Positions 34,360-44,188 are shown, counted from the stretch's first letter. The stretch is 64,000 nucleotides of DNA from a bacterium (GCA_018266105.1 JAFEBA010000044.1:21391-85390), one strand, 5' to 3'. Numbers and translations are program-made. The notes: generated from the sequence alone by a model not told the origin.

Positions 34360-35757
34360 ATGACTTTCGACCTTTTCTGCCGACTGGTCGGGTTTCTCTG
34401 GTTACTCGACCTGGTCTGCTATCAACCCATCTTCGCCGTCTTTTTCGGCAAAATTGAGTCGAGCGGCTACCAGACAAGCAACCCCGGTTACACGCGTAAG
34501 CTCAAGCTCGGTTGGTTGCTCTCAGCCCTGGCCCTGATGTCCGGGCAGCGCCTGCTGATGCTGGCGGGCAGCTGCTTCTTCTACGTCGTCTTCCGCCACT
34601 ACTACATCGACTCGCGCTGGAGCAGCATTCGCCGAGGAGCGGGCGCGCCCGGATTCATGTCGCACTGGACCGCGGTTTACTTGATGCTGATGCAGTTCGC
34701 CAGCTTCCTGGACGCCAGCGGGCGCCTGCCCGAACAGTTCCTCTTTCAGATGCGCATCGATTTTGCCGTCATTATGATCTGTGCGGGCGCTTACAAGTAC
34801 GGCGTCGGCTACTGGCATCACGACGGGATGGAATATGGCTGCGTCAATCCCTTCTGGGGCTACTTCTGGAAACTCTTCTTACGCCTCAACCCAAAACACT
34901 GGGCCTTCCGCGGCCAGAACATCCTGGCCTCTGGAGTCGAAATTGCAGCCGGTGTGCTGATGCTCTTCCCCGCCACCCGGGTGGTGGGTGCGGTCTCCAT
35001 CAGCCTTAGCTTCCTTTATGTCGCCCTGCTGATTCGCCTGGGTCGGCTGGCCTGGCTGATGATGCTCCTGCCTTTCTGTTTCTTTCCCGAGATCGGACCG
35101 AGCTTGACTCACGGGACCCCGGTCCACGTTCAGACCCCGCCTGCGCTGCTGCAGGCTCTAGAAGCTCTCAGTTGGGCCTTTCTGGCCATGCTGCCGCCCG
35201 TCAAGTTCATGCAGTATTACAACCTGTTTGCCAATAAGTCGCTGCCGGGCCCCCTGCAAAAGTGGGTCAGCACCTACGCCAACCAGGTTCCCATCATTAT
35301 GTGGCGCGTCTTCACGCCTGACGTGACCAACTTCTACATTCGTATCTACTCTGAAGACCCGGAAGAGCCGATTCTGGACGAGAAAGTCCTGAGTCTGAGC
35401 AGTTGGAAAAATCTTTGGTTGAAACTGCGCTTCTGGCACGTGACCGAGTCCATCGCCAGCGTCAGCGTCTTTACCACTCTCAAGTATTTCCCGTCCAACC
35501 GCAAATTGTTTGAAGACAAACTGATTCGCTACAGCCAGTCGCTGCAGTTGCCAGCCCGCCGGCTGCGCTATGAGTATGTCTCCATCCATAAACTGCCGGA
35601 CCGCTTCATCTTCGTGCACGTCGGCAACTTCCGAGTCGATCTGGATCACCTGACCGTGACGGAAGAGAAGTTGCGCCCCGACTTTGACTTCACCGCGCCC
35701 TCCAAGTTCAGCCCCGTGCGCGAGTCGGCCAGTGTGGGAAGTTTCACTCCCAAATGA
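34360..35757 (+). CDS. polytopic membrane protein, HTTM/DoxX-like
   Basis: The 465-residue protein has about eight hydrophobic helices in its first 300 residues (for example LVGFLWLLDLVCYQPIFAVF, FAVIMICAGAYKYGVGYWHH, GVEIAAGVLMLFPATRVVGA). The pattern of a charged/aromatic KYGVGYWHH loop resembles HTTM (vitamin K-dependent carboxylase-like) and DoxX-type proteins, but this is a weak match. Residues 300-465 are soluble, with several Trp/Lys-rich beta stretches. AGGAAGGG lies before the ATG. The stop overlaps the next gene's start. Confidence 0.7.
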   Translation: MTFDLFCRLVGFLWLLDLVCYQPIFAVFFGKIESSGYQTSNPGYTRKLKLGWLLSALALMSGQRLLMLAGSCFFYVVFRHYYIDSRWSSIRRGAGAPGFMSHWTAVYLMLMQFASFLDASGRLPEQFLFQMRIDFAVIMICAGAYKYGVGYWHHDGMEYGCVNPFWGYFWKLFLRLNPKHWAFRGQNILASGVEIAAGVLMLFPATRVVGAVSISLSFLYVALLIRLGRLAWLMMLLPFCFFPEIGPSLTHGTPVHVQTPPALLQALEALSWAFLAMLPPVKFMQYYNLFANKSLPGPLQKWVSTYANQVPIIMWRVFTPDVTNFYIRIYSEDPEEPILDEKVLSLSSWKNLWLKLRFWHVTESIASVSVFTTLKYFPSNRKLFEDKLIRYSQSLQLPARRLRYEYVSIHKLPDRFIFVHVGNFRVDLDHLTVTEEKLRPDFDFTAPSKFSPVRESASVGSFTPK

Positions 35758-36848
35758 TGAATTTGCAGATTCCCGACGCCGGAGTGGTGGAGCAGCATGT
35801 GCACCTGGGTGGAGCCGTGCCCATCCACCGGCTCTACGAAGCAGCGGTCGATCGCGGCATTCGTCTGCCGGTGCAAAGCTACCACGAGTTTGCCAGCTTG
35901 CTGCACCGCCGGCGTGACAATTCGGGCACCCTGGAACGCTATCTAGAAATCTACGAGGTGGCTGAGAGAATTCAAAGCGGCCCCCAGGCCGTGCGCGAAA
36001 GCGTGCTCATCGCTCTGAATGGAGCCGCCCGCACGGGCGGCTCGCTCTCGGTCGATCTGGAGGGCGAGGCCACCACGCCCGACCGGCAGCAGTTGCCCAT
36101 TCGAGCCCTGGAGTTGCGCTTCAACCCCATGAAGCGCAATGGCAACGGTATCTGGGACCTGGACCGGGTGATGCTGGCTGCTTGCTCGGCCGTCAACGAA
36201 ATTCGCACGGCCTACAAGGGCAATCTGAGGGCTGGCCTGATGGTCTGCCTGGGGCGCGACCTGCCCTTCGAAGAGAACTTGATCCTGGCCAAGAAAGTAT
36301 CCCGCTGGCGCGAGGAGGGACTGCCCGTGGTGGGACTGGACCTGGCCGGGCCGGAATCCTCCAATCCGCTCAGTGACCCGGCCAGGCTGGAAGAAATGTC
36401 CGAGCTCTATCGATTGGCCGGCCCCAAGGTGGGTCGCACCGTGCACTGTGGAGAGACCCGCAACATCGATCTCGAGACCTTTATCAACACCGTCAAAACC
36501 CTCGACCCTCACCGGATCGGCCACCCGCTGACCGCCGTGCGCGCCTATTGCGAACAGGAAGATGCTCGCGGACTCAAACTCATGGCCGAGCGCGGCATTA
36601 CCGCCGAGCTCTGCGTGCTGTCCAATCTGCTCACGGGCGCTGTGCAAAACATCGAAGACTACCGTACCATTCTCAATGCTTTCGACCAGTTTGGCATCCG
36701 CTATACCTTCAGCACCGACGCGCCCTCTCTCCAGAAGAGCACCCTGGCCGGCGAGATCGGCTCCTTGCTCAGCAATGGAGCCGCCCGCCGAGATCAGATC
36801 GAGCAATCCTTTCAGACCGCGGCCGAAACTACGTTCCTGAAGCTTTGA
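35754..36848 (+). CDS. adenosine-deaminase-like metal-dependent hydrolase
   Basis: The 364-residue protein shows the ADA-family metal ligands: EQHVHLGGAVP at the N-terminus (His-x-His), VHCGET, DPHRIGHP and FSTDAPSL. Family members deaminate adenosine, adenine or related aminopurines in the cytoplasm. The first block is EQHVHLGG where the classic enzyme has KxELHxHLxG, so this is a divergent subgroup and substrate specificity is uncertain. The ATG overlaps the stop of the membrane protein gene; its 3' end overlaps the convergent AraC gene by 20 bases. Confidence 0.85.
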   Translation: MMNLQIPDAGVVEQHVHLGGAVPIHRLYEAAVDRGIRLPVQSYHEFASLLHRRRDNSGTLERYLEIYEVAERIQSGPQAVRESVLIALNGAARTGGSLSVDLEGEATTPDRQQLPIRALELRFNPMKRNGNGIWDLDRVMLAACSAVNEIRTAYKGNLRAGLMVCLGRDLPFEENLILAKKVSRWREEGLPVVGLDLAGPESSNPLSDPARLEEMSELYRLAGPKVGRTVHCGETRNIDLETFINTVKTLDPHRIGHPLTAVRAYCEQEDARGLKLMAERGITAELCVLSNLLTGAVQNIEDYRTILNAFDQFGIRYTFSTDAPSLQKSTLAGEIGSLLSNGAARRDQIEQSFQTAAETTFLKL

Positions 36849-37683
36849 TGGGGACCCAGACTTCCAGCCCTCCCTGACCACTGCGCCCGTCGAATTCAGG
36901 GCCATAGCGCTCAAAGAAGGGAGCTTCGCTGGCATGGTATTCAGACTGTGGTAGCCAGCGTGAGAAAATGGAATCGCAGGTGTGGCGCACCAGCGACACG
37001 TGCTCGGGATGGTGAAAGACCGCGTAAAGCTGGTCTGGCAGTTGCAATGCCACCCAGTCTTGGGGCAAGTCTCTGTCTGCCTGGACCTGCACTCCGCACA
37101 GGTAATCAAAGCCGTCGCCAAAATTATGGCAAACTCCGTAGGCATAGGGCCCGACCTGCTGGCTCAGGTTCCCCAAATGGGGAACCAGCTTCTGCCATTG
37201 CGAGGGAATGCCGGCCGTGTCGCCTGCGTAATGTTCTTGCAGACCCGCCACCAGGATGGCGCCGGGTCTTTCCATGCGAATGGGGGTAATGTCACGAGTC
37301 TGGTTGCTTTGCATACGAATCGCCTCCAACAGCGAAAGATTATGGACATGACCCTGGCTGCGCACACTCTCCGGCGTCTGGCCGAACTCCTCACGAAAGG
37401 CCCTGGTAAAGGCCTCATGGGAGCTGTAACCGTGCTCCAGAGCCAGGCTCAGAATGTCCGGGGCTCCACCGGCCAGCCGCCGGGCCGCCTCAGCCAGACG
37501 CCGGCGGCGCAAGTAGGCCTTCAGCGAATGCCCTAGCACCAGGGGAAACACGCGAGACAAGTAAGTGGGCGACACGCCGCAAAGCTCGGCCAGCTGAGGC
37601 AGGCGAATCTCCTCAAAAAAATGGCTCTCCACATACCAGAGGGCCTTTTCCACGGGCAGGCTCACCGCGCCATTATTCCTCAC
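36829..37683 (-). CDS. AraC-family regulator with GyrI-like effector domain
   Basis: Residues 10-110 form the AraC DNA-binding domain (IRLPQLAELCGVSPTYLSRV, then LSLALEHGYSSHEAFTRAFR). Residues 125-284 are a GyrI/AraC_E_bind-type small-molecule-binding domain (ILVAGLQEHYAG, LEVWVPIK at the end). This is the Rob/SoxS-like order, with DNA binding first, and often responds to drugs or hydrophobic ligands. The GTG at 37683 has a GGAGGG upstream. It follows a CheY-like gene on the same strand, 30 bases apart. Confidence 0.9.
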   Translation of the reverse strand: MRNNGAVSLPVEKALWYVESHFFEEIRLPQLAELCGVSPTYLSRVFPLVLGHSLKAYLRRRRLAEAARRLAGGAPDILSLALEHGYSSHEAFTRAFREEFGQTPESVRSQGHVHNLSLLEAIRMQSNQTRDITPIRMERPGAILVAGLQEHYAGDTAGIPSQWQKLVPHLGNLSQQVGPYAYGVCHNFGDGFDYLCGVQVQADRDLPQDWVALQLPDQLYAVFHHPEHVSLVRHTCDSIFSRWLPQSEYHASEAPFFERYGPEFDGRSGQGGLEVWVPIKASGT

Positions 37684-37713
37684 CCGGACCCTCCTCGCTT
37701 GATTTTGCTTGCA

Positions 37714-38061
37714 CTATAGCCAGGCCCGTAGCTCCCGGGCAAAGGTGACCGGATTCACAGGTTTGGCGAGATGCCCGCAAAACCCAGAACTCTGGATTCT
37801 TCCCATTTCTTGCGAGCGAGTATGGGCGGTCACGGCCACCACCCGCATCCCGGCCTGGCTCAGTTGCCGCGCCACCTCAAAGCCGTCCAGGTGGGGCAAA
37901 TTGAGGTCGGAGAGCACCAGATCAGGATGATGCTCCAGGGCCAAACTTACCCCTTGCAAGCCATCTTCCGCGGCCAAAACCCGATAGCCCTCGTCTTCCA
38001 ACAGGGTTACCAGAAGTTCCTGGATGAGCAGGTCATCCTCAATGACAAGAATCGTCTTCAC
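37714..38061 (-). CDS. single-domain CheY-like response regulator
   Basis: The 115-residue protein is a bare receiver domain: acidic pair IEDD, phospho-acceptor Asp52 (LVLSDLNLPHLDGF), switch Thr (VVAVTAHT) and conserved Lys (HLAKPVNP). With no output domain, it acts by protein-protein contact or as a phosphate sink. It starts at GTG 38061. It sits between the AraC gene and the divergent hybrid sensor kinase, which could be its partner. Confidence 0.92.
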   Translation of the reverse strand: MKTILVIEDDLLIQELLVTLLEDEGYRVLAAEDGLQGVSLALEHHPDLVLSDLNLPHLDGFEVARQLSQAGMRVVAVTAHTRSQEMGRIQSSGFCGHLAKPVNPVTFARELRAWL

Positions 38062-38201
38062 AAGTCGGAGCCTTCAAACAGAGTCATTCGCTTAGACTGA
38101 ACAATCCCTTGCAGCCCTGAGACCGTGCAGGTATCGGCTTCGAAAAAGATAAGCGCTCATCGGCCGCAGCCTGGGGGTGGCCAAGGAGAGGGAAAGCCTC
38201 C

Positions 38202-39500
38202 GTGACGGATAGACTCCACATATTGGTAGCCGAAGACAGCGCCGTACAGGCCGCCGTGCTCTGCCGCCTTTTAAGCGAAAACGGTTATCGGGTCACTCTG
38301 GCCCGGGATGGCCAGGCCGCCTGGGAGCTCCTGGAAAGGACACCGGAGCCTCCCGCCCTGCTCATCAGCGACATCGAGATGCCCCTGATGGATGGCTATT
38401 CCCTGTGCCGCAAACTGAAAGCGGATAGCCGTTTCCGGGGCGTGCCCGTGATTTTACTGACAAACCTGGGCGATCCGCTTCATGTGGTCTCTGGTCTGCA
38501 GGCGGGAGCGGACAACTACATCACCAAGCCCTTTGATCACAAGCTGTTGTTGGCCCGCGTGGCCTCCCTACTGGCCAACCCCGGACTTTACTCCCAACCG
38601 GAAAGGGCCGAGCCCCTGTCTTTCAAACTCGATGACCAGGACTTTACGATTTGCTCCGGCCGGGCCCAGATTTTGAACTTGCTGCTTTCCACTTTTGAAG
38701 GCGCGGTCTGGCAGAACGAACAACTGCGCAGGACCAACGAAGAACTCTCAAGCGCGCACCGAGAAATTGCGGCCAAGAATGAACAACTGAAAGAGCTGAT
38801 GGCTCTGCAGAACCAGTTCCTGGGAATGGTCACCCACGATATGCGCAATCCGCTGGGAATCATTCAGGGCTACTCGCGTATCCTGGCCAATGGCCTGGCT
38901 GGTGAACTCACCGAGAAGCAGGCCAAATTCTCCGAGGCCATCCATCGGAGTGCCAGGTCACTGATCGCTCTGGTCAACGACCTGCTTGAAATCAGTGAGA
39001 TCGAATCCGGCAATCTCCGTCTGGATAGGCAGCCCACCGATCTGGTGGCGCTGGTGGAACAGGCGGTGGAACTAAACGGGTTCCTGGCCGAAGACAAGAA
39101 TATCCGCATCTCCTCCAGCTTGAGCCCGGTGCCCCTGGCCCTGCTCGACCCCAACAAAATTGAACAGGTCATCAACAATCTGCTCAGCAACGCCATCAAA
39201 TTTTCCCACCCCAACAGTCAGGTCAGCCTCGACCTGCGAGCATCTCGGGAAGGTTGGGTCGAGTTGGTGGTGCGCGATCAGGGTCAAGGAATCCCGAAAG
39301 AGGAGCAGGCCAACATCTTTCAACACTATCAGCGCACCAGTGTTAAATCCACGGCCGGAGAAAAAAGCACGGGTCTGGGCCTGGCCATCGTCAAGCGCAT
39401 TGTGGAAGGTCACGGCGGCAGCATCAGTCTGGACTCGGAACCCGGCCGCGGTTCGGTCTTCACCGTGCGTCTGCCGCTAATTCCTCCAGAAATAAAATAA
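38202..39500 (+). CDS. receiver-histidine kinase hybrid sensor
   Basis: The 432-residue protein begins with a receiver domain (Asp57 in LLISDIEMPLMDGY, Lys in YITKPFD). A coiled-coil linker follows (about 165-205), then HisKA with His212 (GMVTHDMRNPLGIIQGYSRI) and a HATPase domain (INNLLSNAIKFSHP, RDQGQGIPK, STGLGLAIVKRIVEGHGGSI). No membrane helix, so it is cytoplasmic and probably takes phosphate in a phosphorelay. The GTG at 38202 has GGAGAGGG upstream. It is divergent from the CheY-like gene. Confidence 0.94.
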   Translation: MTDRLHILVAEDSAVQAAVLCRLLSENGYRVTLARDGQAAWELLERTPEPPALLISDIEMPLMDGYSLCRKLKADSRFRGVPVILLTNLGDPLHVVSGLQAGADNYITKPFDHKLLLARVASLLANPGLYSQPERAEPLSFKLDDQDFTICSGRAQILNLLLSTFEGAVWQNEQLRRTNEELSSAHREIAAKNEQLKELMALQNQFLGMVTHDMRNPLGIIQGYSRILANGLAGELTEKQAKFSEAIHRSARSLIALVNDLLEISEIESGNLRLDRQPTDLVALVEQAVELNGFLAEDKNIRISSSLSPVPLALLDPNKIEQVINNLLSNAIKFSHPNSQVSLDLRASREGWVELVVRDQGQGIPKEEQANIFQHYQRTSVKSTAGEKSTGLGLAIVKRIVEGHGGSISLDSEPGRGSVFTVRLPLIPPEIK

Positions 39501-39536
39501 GCCCCTAGCAGTCGGGGGGGGTCATCTGCTAGCGGC
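39501..39536. terminator. imperfect hairpin between convergent sensor kinases
   Basis: CTAGCAG (39505-39511) pairs with CTGCTAG (39526-39532) around a G-rich 14-base loop. After one mismatch, three more pairs are possible (39501-39503 with 39534-39536). It sits just after the stop of one kinase, in a 129-base gap; a T run (TTTTTT) lies some 30 bases further on, so termination efficiency is unclear. Confidence 0.4.
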
Positions 39537-39629
39537 TCTGAAGTGAATATAGCACCCCGGGCGTTTTTTGCACTGGTAGATTTGTGCTAAATTCTTGTTA
39601 TTCGGACATGGCTACTTTTGACCACAGCC

Positions 39630-41465
39630 TCAAAATCGGGCCAACAGGTCCAAATCCCTTAAGGCCTGACGCATCTCGGTCAAGCTGAAGGGTTTGCGCA
39701 AGAAAACGGCATTGGGGCATTCTTTCTGCTCGTGTTCAGGTTCGTTCCCGCTGATGACCACAATGGGCATGCTCGGGATCAAATTTTGGATATTAAGAAT
39801 GGCTTCACGGCCACCCATGCGCGGCATAACCAGGTCCATCACCACCAGGTCCAACTGCCCACCGTGGGCCTGCACATATTCGACGGCGTGAATCCCGTCG
39901 TCCAGACTTGTGACCTCAAAATCGCAGCGGCGCAGCATTCGCTCCACCAGAAATCGCATGGAGGGTTCATCGTCGACCACCAGAGCGCGTCTCGTCCGAC
40001 CCTCCGGCCGGGGCCCGAGGGTCGGAGTGCTGGCTGCAGGCCGCACCACAGCCGGAAAATAGAGCAGAAATCGACTTCCCTGACCGGCCTGACTCTCGAG
40101 TTTCAAGCCACCGGCGTGGCGGCGCAGGGCGCCGGCCACAGCCCATAAACCCAAGCCCCGTCCATGAAACCGGGTGGTGAAGAAGGGCTCAAACAGACGA
40201 GCCATATTTTCCGGAGGAATGCCCTCGCCCTGGTCGACCACTTCCAGCTCTAAGTAGACCCCTGGCTCAATTCCGGCGCCCAAAATGAGCTCGGCGATGC
40301 GCTCGGGGGAGAGACTGACGGAGCGTGCCTCAACGCGAATCTCTCCTCCTGCGCTCATAGACTCGACCGCGTTGCGCACCAACGATAGCAACACTTGCTG
40401 GATCTGGCCGGCTTCCGCCTTGATCGGCGACAGGCCCGGCTGCACCTGAATCTGCAGAGTATGGGCCGGACTGAGAGCGCTCTCGAGCAGGCCGCGACTG
40501 TGATGCAGCAACTCGGCCAGGTCCACTTCAGACGCCTGTTGCGCCTGGCCGGTGAAAGCCAGCATCTGGCTGCACAGGACGGAGGCTCGCTGAGTGGCCA
40601 GGTCGATCTCCCGTAAGGACTCCTGGAGCGAACCACTGAGGCGGCCCTCCAGCAGGCTCACATTGCCGCGAATAATCCCCAGCAAGTTGTTGAAGTCGTG
40701 GGCCACTCCGGCCGCCAAAACTCCCAGGCTCTCAAGCCTTTGGGCGTCCTGCACCTGCTGCAATAACCGATCTTTCTCAGCCTGGGCCTGCAATTTTTGA
40801 GAACAGTCTCGCAAAACCAGCACCTGAGCCACCCCACCCTGATCCTGAATGGGAGCCAGACTGTATTCCAAGGGCAGAGGCGTGCCGTTGCGACGCTGCA
40901 GATACTGACCTTGCAAATGAAAGACGGATTCCAGAGGCCGACCCAGTGCCTCTTCGGCCGGCCAGCCTGTGATCGCCTCGGCGGCCGAGTTAATGAAGTT
41001 CACCCGACCCTGCAGGTCGGTGGTGAGAACTCCATCCGCGATGCTCTCCAGAGTGGTGGCCAGCCAGCGCTCCATGGACCGGGTTTTGAGCAAGGAGCGG
41101 TGTCGAGTGAGGGCCATTTCGATGGCCGCCCGCAGCTCGCGATCATGAAATGGCTTCAGCACATATCCACCCGGCTCGGTATCGCGGGCTTTGATCAGAG
41201 TCATTTCATCAGCATGAGCGGTCAGGTAAATGAACGGCAGCTCCAATTCTTGTCGGACGCGAGCGCCCAGTTCGATCCCATCTTGAGACCCGCGCACGCG
41301 AATATCCAATAAGGCGACATCCGGCCTCAACTCTTGGAGCTTGTCCCAGGCTTGCCTGGTGTCGTCACAGACGGCGCAGACCTCGTAACCCATGCCGGTC
41401 AGGCGCTCCTCCAGATCGGCCGCGATCAGCGCCTCGTCCTCCATAATCAGGACTCGCACGCTCAC
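39630..41465 (-). CDS. receiver-PAS-histidine kinase-receiver hybrid protein
   Basis: The 611-residue protein has four modules. Residues 3-120 are a receiver (VALLDIRVRG with Asp54), 130-250 a PAS domain (VLTTDLQGRVNFINSAAEAI), 265-485 a histidine kinase (GVAHDFNNLLGIIRGNVSLL; RLFEPFFTTRFHGRGLGLWA) and 505-611 a second receiver (LVVMDLVMPRMGGREA, LRKPFSLTEM). The AHDFNNLL type is common in phosphorelay kinases. The GTG start overlaps the stop of the upstream kinase (GTGA). Confidence 0.94.
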   Translation of the reverse strand: MSVRVLIMEDEALIAADLEERLTGMGYEVCAVCDDTRQAWDKLQELRPDVALLDIRVRGSQDGIELGARVRQELELPFIYLTAHADEMTLIKARDTEPGGYVLKPFHDRELRAAIEMALTRHRSLLKTRSMERWLATTLESIADGVLTTDLQGRVNFINSAAEAITGWPAEEALGRPLESVFHLQGQYLQRRNGTPLPLEYSLAPIQDQGGVAQVLVLRDCSQKLQAQAEKDRLLQQVQDAQRLESLGVLAAGVAHDFNNLLGIIRGNVSLLEGRLSGSLQESLREIDLATQRASVLCSQMLAFTGQAQQASEVDLAELLHHSRGLLESALSPAHTLQIQVQPGLSPIKAEAGQIQQVLLSLVRNAVESMSAGGEIRVEARSVSLSPERIAELILGAGIEPGVYLELEVVDQGEGIPPENMARLFEPFFTTRFHGRGLGLWAVAGALRRHAGGLKLESQAGQGSRFLLYFPAVVRPAASTPTLGPRPEGRTRRALVVDDEPSMRFLVERMLRRCDFEVTSLDDGIHAVEYVQAHGGQLDLVVMDLVMPRMGGREAILNIQNLIPSMPIVVISGNEPEHEQKECPNAVFLRKPFSLTEMRQALRDLDLLARF

Positions 41466-42298
41466 GCAGCCACCTCCGGCCGGAAAGTCAGTGAGCAACT
41501 GGTGCCCGGGCTGGAACCCCAAACGAGGGTGGCACGCAATTGGCGTGCCAAAGTGCGAATCAAGCGCAGCCCGAGGGAAGGGGAGCGCTCAACCTGAATC
41601 TCAGCAGGCAGACCCGGCCCGTCGTCGGCCACCACCAGACAGACCCACGCCCGAGCTCCGCCCGTCAGCCGAATCTTCAGAGAGGATCCGGCAGCATGGC
41701 GCAGACTATTGTTGATCAATTCGTGGGCAATCAAAGAAAGGGGCACAGCCTGCTCCAGGCCCAGAGGGACTGACTCCAGGCGCAGCTGCGGGAGAGCGCC
41801 GTCCAGGTCCAAAAACTTCACCAGGCTTTCCAGATGGCAAGCAAAGTCCAGTTGAAGGCTCTCAGGATGGACCTGCCCATAGAGCAGAGCCAGACATTGG
41901 ACCCGAGTCTGACAGTCAGCGAAGGCACGACGGACCGACTCGGCTTGAAACTGATTGGACTGCATCTGCAGCAGGCTGGAAATGACGGCCAGGTGGTTCC
42001 TGGCTCGATGATAGAATTCACAAACCGGATCAGGCTCGGGGGGTAGGCGAAATTGCACCAGCCAGCCATCCTCGGCGGGCGTTAAATTCATATCGCAGGC
42101 CTGACCGGTCTGACGCAGGCGCACCCGGCGCCGGCAGAGCTCGAGAGGACGCCAATCCTCGGGGTCAAGCAGCTCCTGCAGGCTCAGGCAACCTTCACCC
42201 AGCCGCCCCATGGCGGGATTGGCCTCAAGGATGCGACCAGTTCCGTCCAGCACGGCAGTTTCCACCCCCCATTTCCAGGCGGCAAACTGTCCTTCCAT
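41462..42298 (-). CDS. cytoplasmic HisKA_2-type histidine kinase
   Basis: The 278-residue protein has a short PAS-like N-terminus (VLDGTGRILEANPAMGRLG), then a HisKA_2 phosphoacceptor region (EFYHRARNHLAVISSLLQMQ) and a HATPase domain (LIAHELINNSLRHA, VVADDGPGLP, SLGLRLIRTLARQL). HisKA_2 kinases usually signal to stand-alone response regulators. It is translationally coupled to the hybrid kinase, so the two act together. No membrane helix. Confidence 0.9.
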   Translation of the reverse strand: MEGQFAAWKWGVETAVLDGTGRILEANPAMGRLGEGCLSLQELLDPEDWRPLELCRRRVRLRQTGQACDMNLTPAEDGWLVQFRLPPEPDPVCEFYHRARNHLAVISSLLQMQSNQFQAESVRRAFADCQTRVQCLALLYGQVHPESLQLDFACHLESLVKFLDLDGALPQLRLESVPLGLEQAVPLSLIAHELINNSLRHAAGSSLKIRLTGGARAWVCLVVADDGPGLPAEIQVERSPSLGLRLIRTLARQLRATLVWGSSPGTSCSLTFRPEVAA

Positions 42299-42356
42299 CA
42301 GAATGAGTTCAAGGATCAGCCCTCAGGTCCTATAAAAAACGGCGCGAAATCGAGGT

Positions 42357-42668
42357 TTAAATCGACTGATACTCTTCGTAGGCGTTCTGCCAGGCTTCCA
42401 GATCGGACGGTTCGATCAGATGCATTGTTTCTTGAAAAACTAGCACTCCAGTCTTTTCAAATGCGTAAATGTAGGCTGGATCAGCCTGGTTGGCGCGCAG
42501 GGCTTCCAGCATGCGCTGTCGGGTTGCTTCATCCGGGCGCCACTCTGGCTGCATGCGCTGTTGGAAACGCTCCACCATCTGTCCCACCAGGCCACCGCCG
42601 CAGCATTTCTTGTATTTCTGACCGCTTCCACACGGGCAAGGGTCATTGCGTCCAATTTTTTCGGCCAT
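42357..42668 (-). CDS. SEC-C-motif protein
   Basis: The first 25 residues are a SEC-C zinc-binding motif (GRNDPCPCGSGQKYKKCC), as found at the C-terminus of SecA and in many small proteins. The remaining 78 residues are helical (QRMLEALRANQADPAYIYAF, then DLEAWQNAYEEY) and unrecognised. Function is unknown; the zinc motif suggests contact with ribosomes, SecB-type partners or nucleic acid. It lies between the PQQ-propeller and the kinase pair on the same strand. Confidence 0.87.
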   Translation of the reverse strand: MAEKIGRNDPCPCGSGQKYKKCCGGGLVGQMVERFQQRMQPEWRPDEATRQRMLEALRANQADPAYIYAFEKTGVLVFQETMHLIEPSDLEAWQNAYEEYQSI

Positions 42669-42689
42669 GGCAGCAGTTTGCTCAACCCA

Positions 42690-44102
42690 TCAACGACCCA
42701 AACATTCCAGGAAACTGCCGCAGCCCAGCACCAGACTGTTGCCATTGAGCATGGGCGAGGCTTCGCAGGGCACATCTGAGATCAAGTAGGTCCAGAGCTG
42801 CTTGCCGCTGGCGGCGTCCAGAGCGTGCAGGTGACCATCGCCGCCGGCCACCAATAGCGTCTGCGCCTGGACCACCAGCGAGGCCAGCACCGGTTTGCCA
42901 CAATCCGATTTCCACTGGACCGATCCATCCTTCTGACTCAAACAATAGACGAACCCATCCCGACAGCCCAAAAGCACCCTGGAATCCAGCAGCACCAGCG
43001 AGGTATTGACCGAATCCGGCAGGTCTCGGCGCCATAATTGCTTGCCATCACTGGCACGCAGGGCCACGGCGGCACCTCGAGGATGAGCATCGCTCCCTCC
43101 GAAAGTGCCATTTCCCAGGCCCACCAGAACCCTCTCGCCGCTGACCGAAGCGTGACCCCAAACGGGCAAATCCTGAGTCGTCTTCCAAATGCCTTTGCCA
43201 GTCAGCAGGTCCAGGCAGACCACCGAGTTATCCCCATAGGCGGTCCCCACGTAGACACGTCCCGAGCCGACCGCGGCCGAGCTGTCGCTGTGGCCACAGT
43301 TACTCCTCCAGATGAGCTTGCCGTTGTCGGCCTGGAGGCAGTAGAACCCCTCGTCACCGGCCGAAAAGAGAAGTCTGTCCTGCACCAGCGTGGGCGCCGC
43401 TTCCACGTGACCATGTGTGGGAAAGGTGTAGACGGTGCGACCGGTCTGAGCGTCCAGACAGTAAAGTTTGCAGTCATTGTCCTCGTGCAAACCCTCACCG
43501 CAATAAATGCGCCCGCCCGAGGCTACCGGTGAAGAAAACACCGGGTGACGGGTCAGCGAGCGCCACTTCAAGGTCCCATCCTGCAGGTCAAAACATTCGA
43601 TGGCTCCGAGGGAATTGCTGGCGCCGAACAAGGAAGCACCGACGTAGCAGCGTCCGTTCAAGGCCAGGGGCGAAGAAAGATACTGGGCGTTGTCCTTATC
43701 GGTATGAATCCAGCGAGTGGGAGGATTGGGCTCTAGCGCCTGACCGTTAATCGATCCGCCTCCCCCGCCGTCCAGGCCTCCACGGAAGGAGACCCAGCTC
43801 TGATTGTCCGGCGTCGACTGTGGCGCGGGTGTGCCCAGCACTGGAGCACGGTGGTCACGCGCACTGTAAAGCAGACCGGCCAGGCCTGCCAGCAGCAGCA
43901 CCCCTAAAAACAGCAAAAACCTCAGATGCTTACGAGCAACCAGGCGCAAATAGGAGTTGCTGAGCAGGCTGCCCAGCAAAGCCGCCAGAGCCGCGAACAT
44001 CTGGGGCAGCATCTGGATCAGGGCCTGTAAGGGCCCGATCAAACCAGGAGCCACGGCCGAAGCCGGGCGCGAAAGGGCCATCATCCACAGAAGGTAAAGC
44101 AC
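42690..44102 (-). CDS. membrane-anchored PQQ-like beta-propeller protein
   Basis: The 470-residue protein has hydrophobic N-terminal segments (including FLLFLGVLLLAGLAGLLYSA at about 62-81), then seven or eight PQQ-type blades. Examples are IECFDLQDGTLKWRS, LYCLDAQTGRTVYTF, VVCLDLLTGKGIWKT and LHALDAASGKQLWTY. The propeller lies outside the cytoplasm and probably binds a partner or acts in outer-membrane assembly (BamB-like fold); a quinoprotein enzyme is less likely because no N-terminal dehydrogenase features show. Confidence 0.88.
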   Translation of the reverse strand: MLYLLWMMALSRPASAVAPGLIGPLQALIQMLPQMFAALAALLGSLLSNSYLRLVARKHLRFLLFLGVLLLAGLAGLLYSARDHRAPVLGTPAPQSTPDNQSWVSFRGGLDGGGGGSINGQALEPNPPTRWIHTDKDNAQYLSSPLALNGRCYVGASLFGASNSLGAIECFDLQDGTLKWRSLTRHPVFSSPVASGGRIYCGEGLHEDNDCKLYCLDAQTGRTVYTFPTHGHVEAAPTLVQDRLLFSAGDEGFYCLQADNGKLIWRSNCGHSDSSAAVGSGRVYVGTAYGDNSVVCLDLLTGKGIWKTTQDLPVWGHASVSGERVLVGLGNGTFGGSDAHPRGAAVALRASDGKQLWRRDLPDSVNTSLVLLDSRVLLGCRDGFVYCLSQKDGSVQWKSDCGKPVLASLVVQAQTLLVAGGDGHLHALDAASGKQLWTYLISDVPCEASPMLNGNSLVLGCGSFLECLGR

Positions 44103-44188
44103 GGAAATGGGTTCTCCCTTTCACTCAGAATCACTTGTGAAGAAATGCCGTCGTCGTGCGACCGTCTTTCTTTCGGGAGGAATTCAAC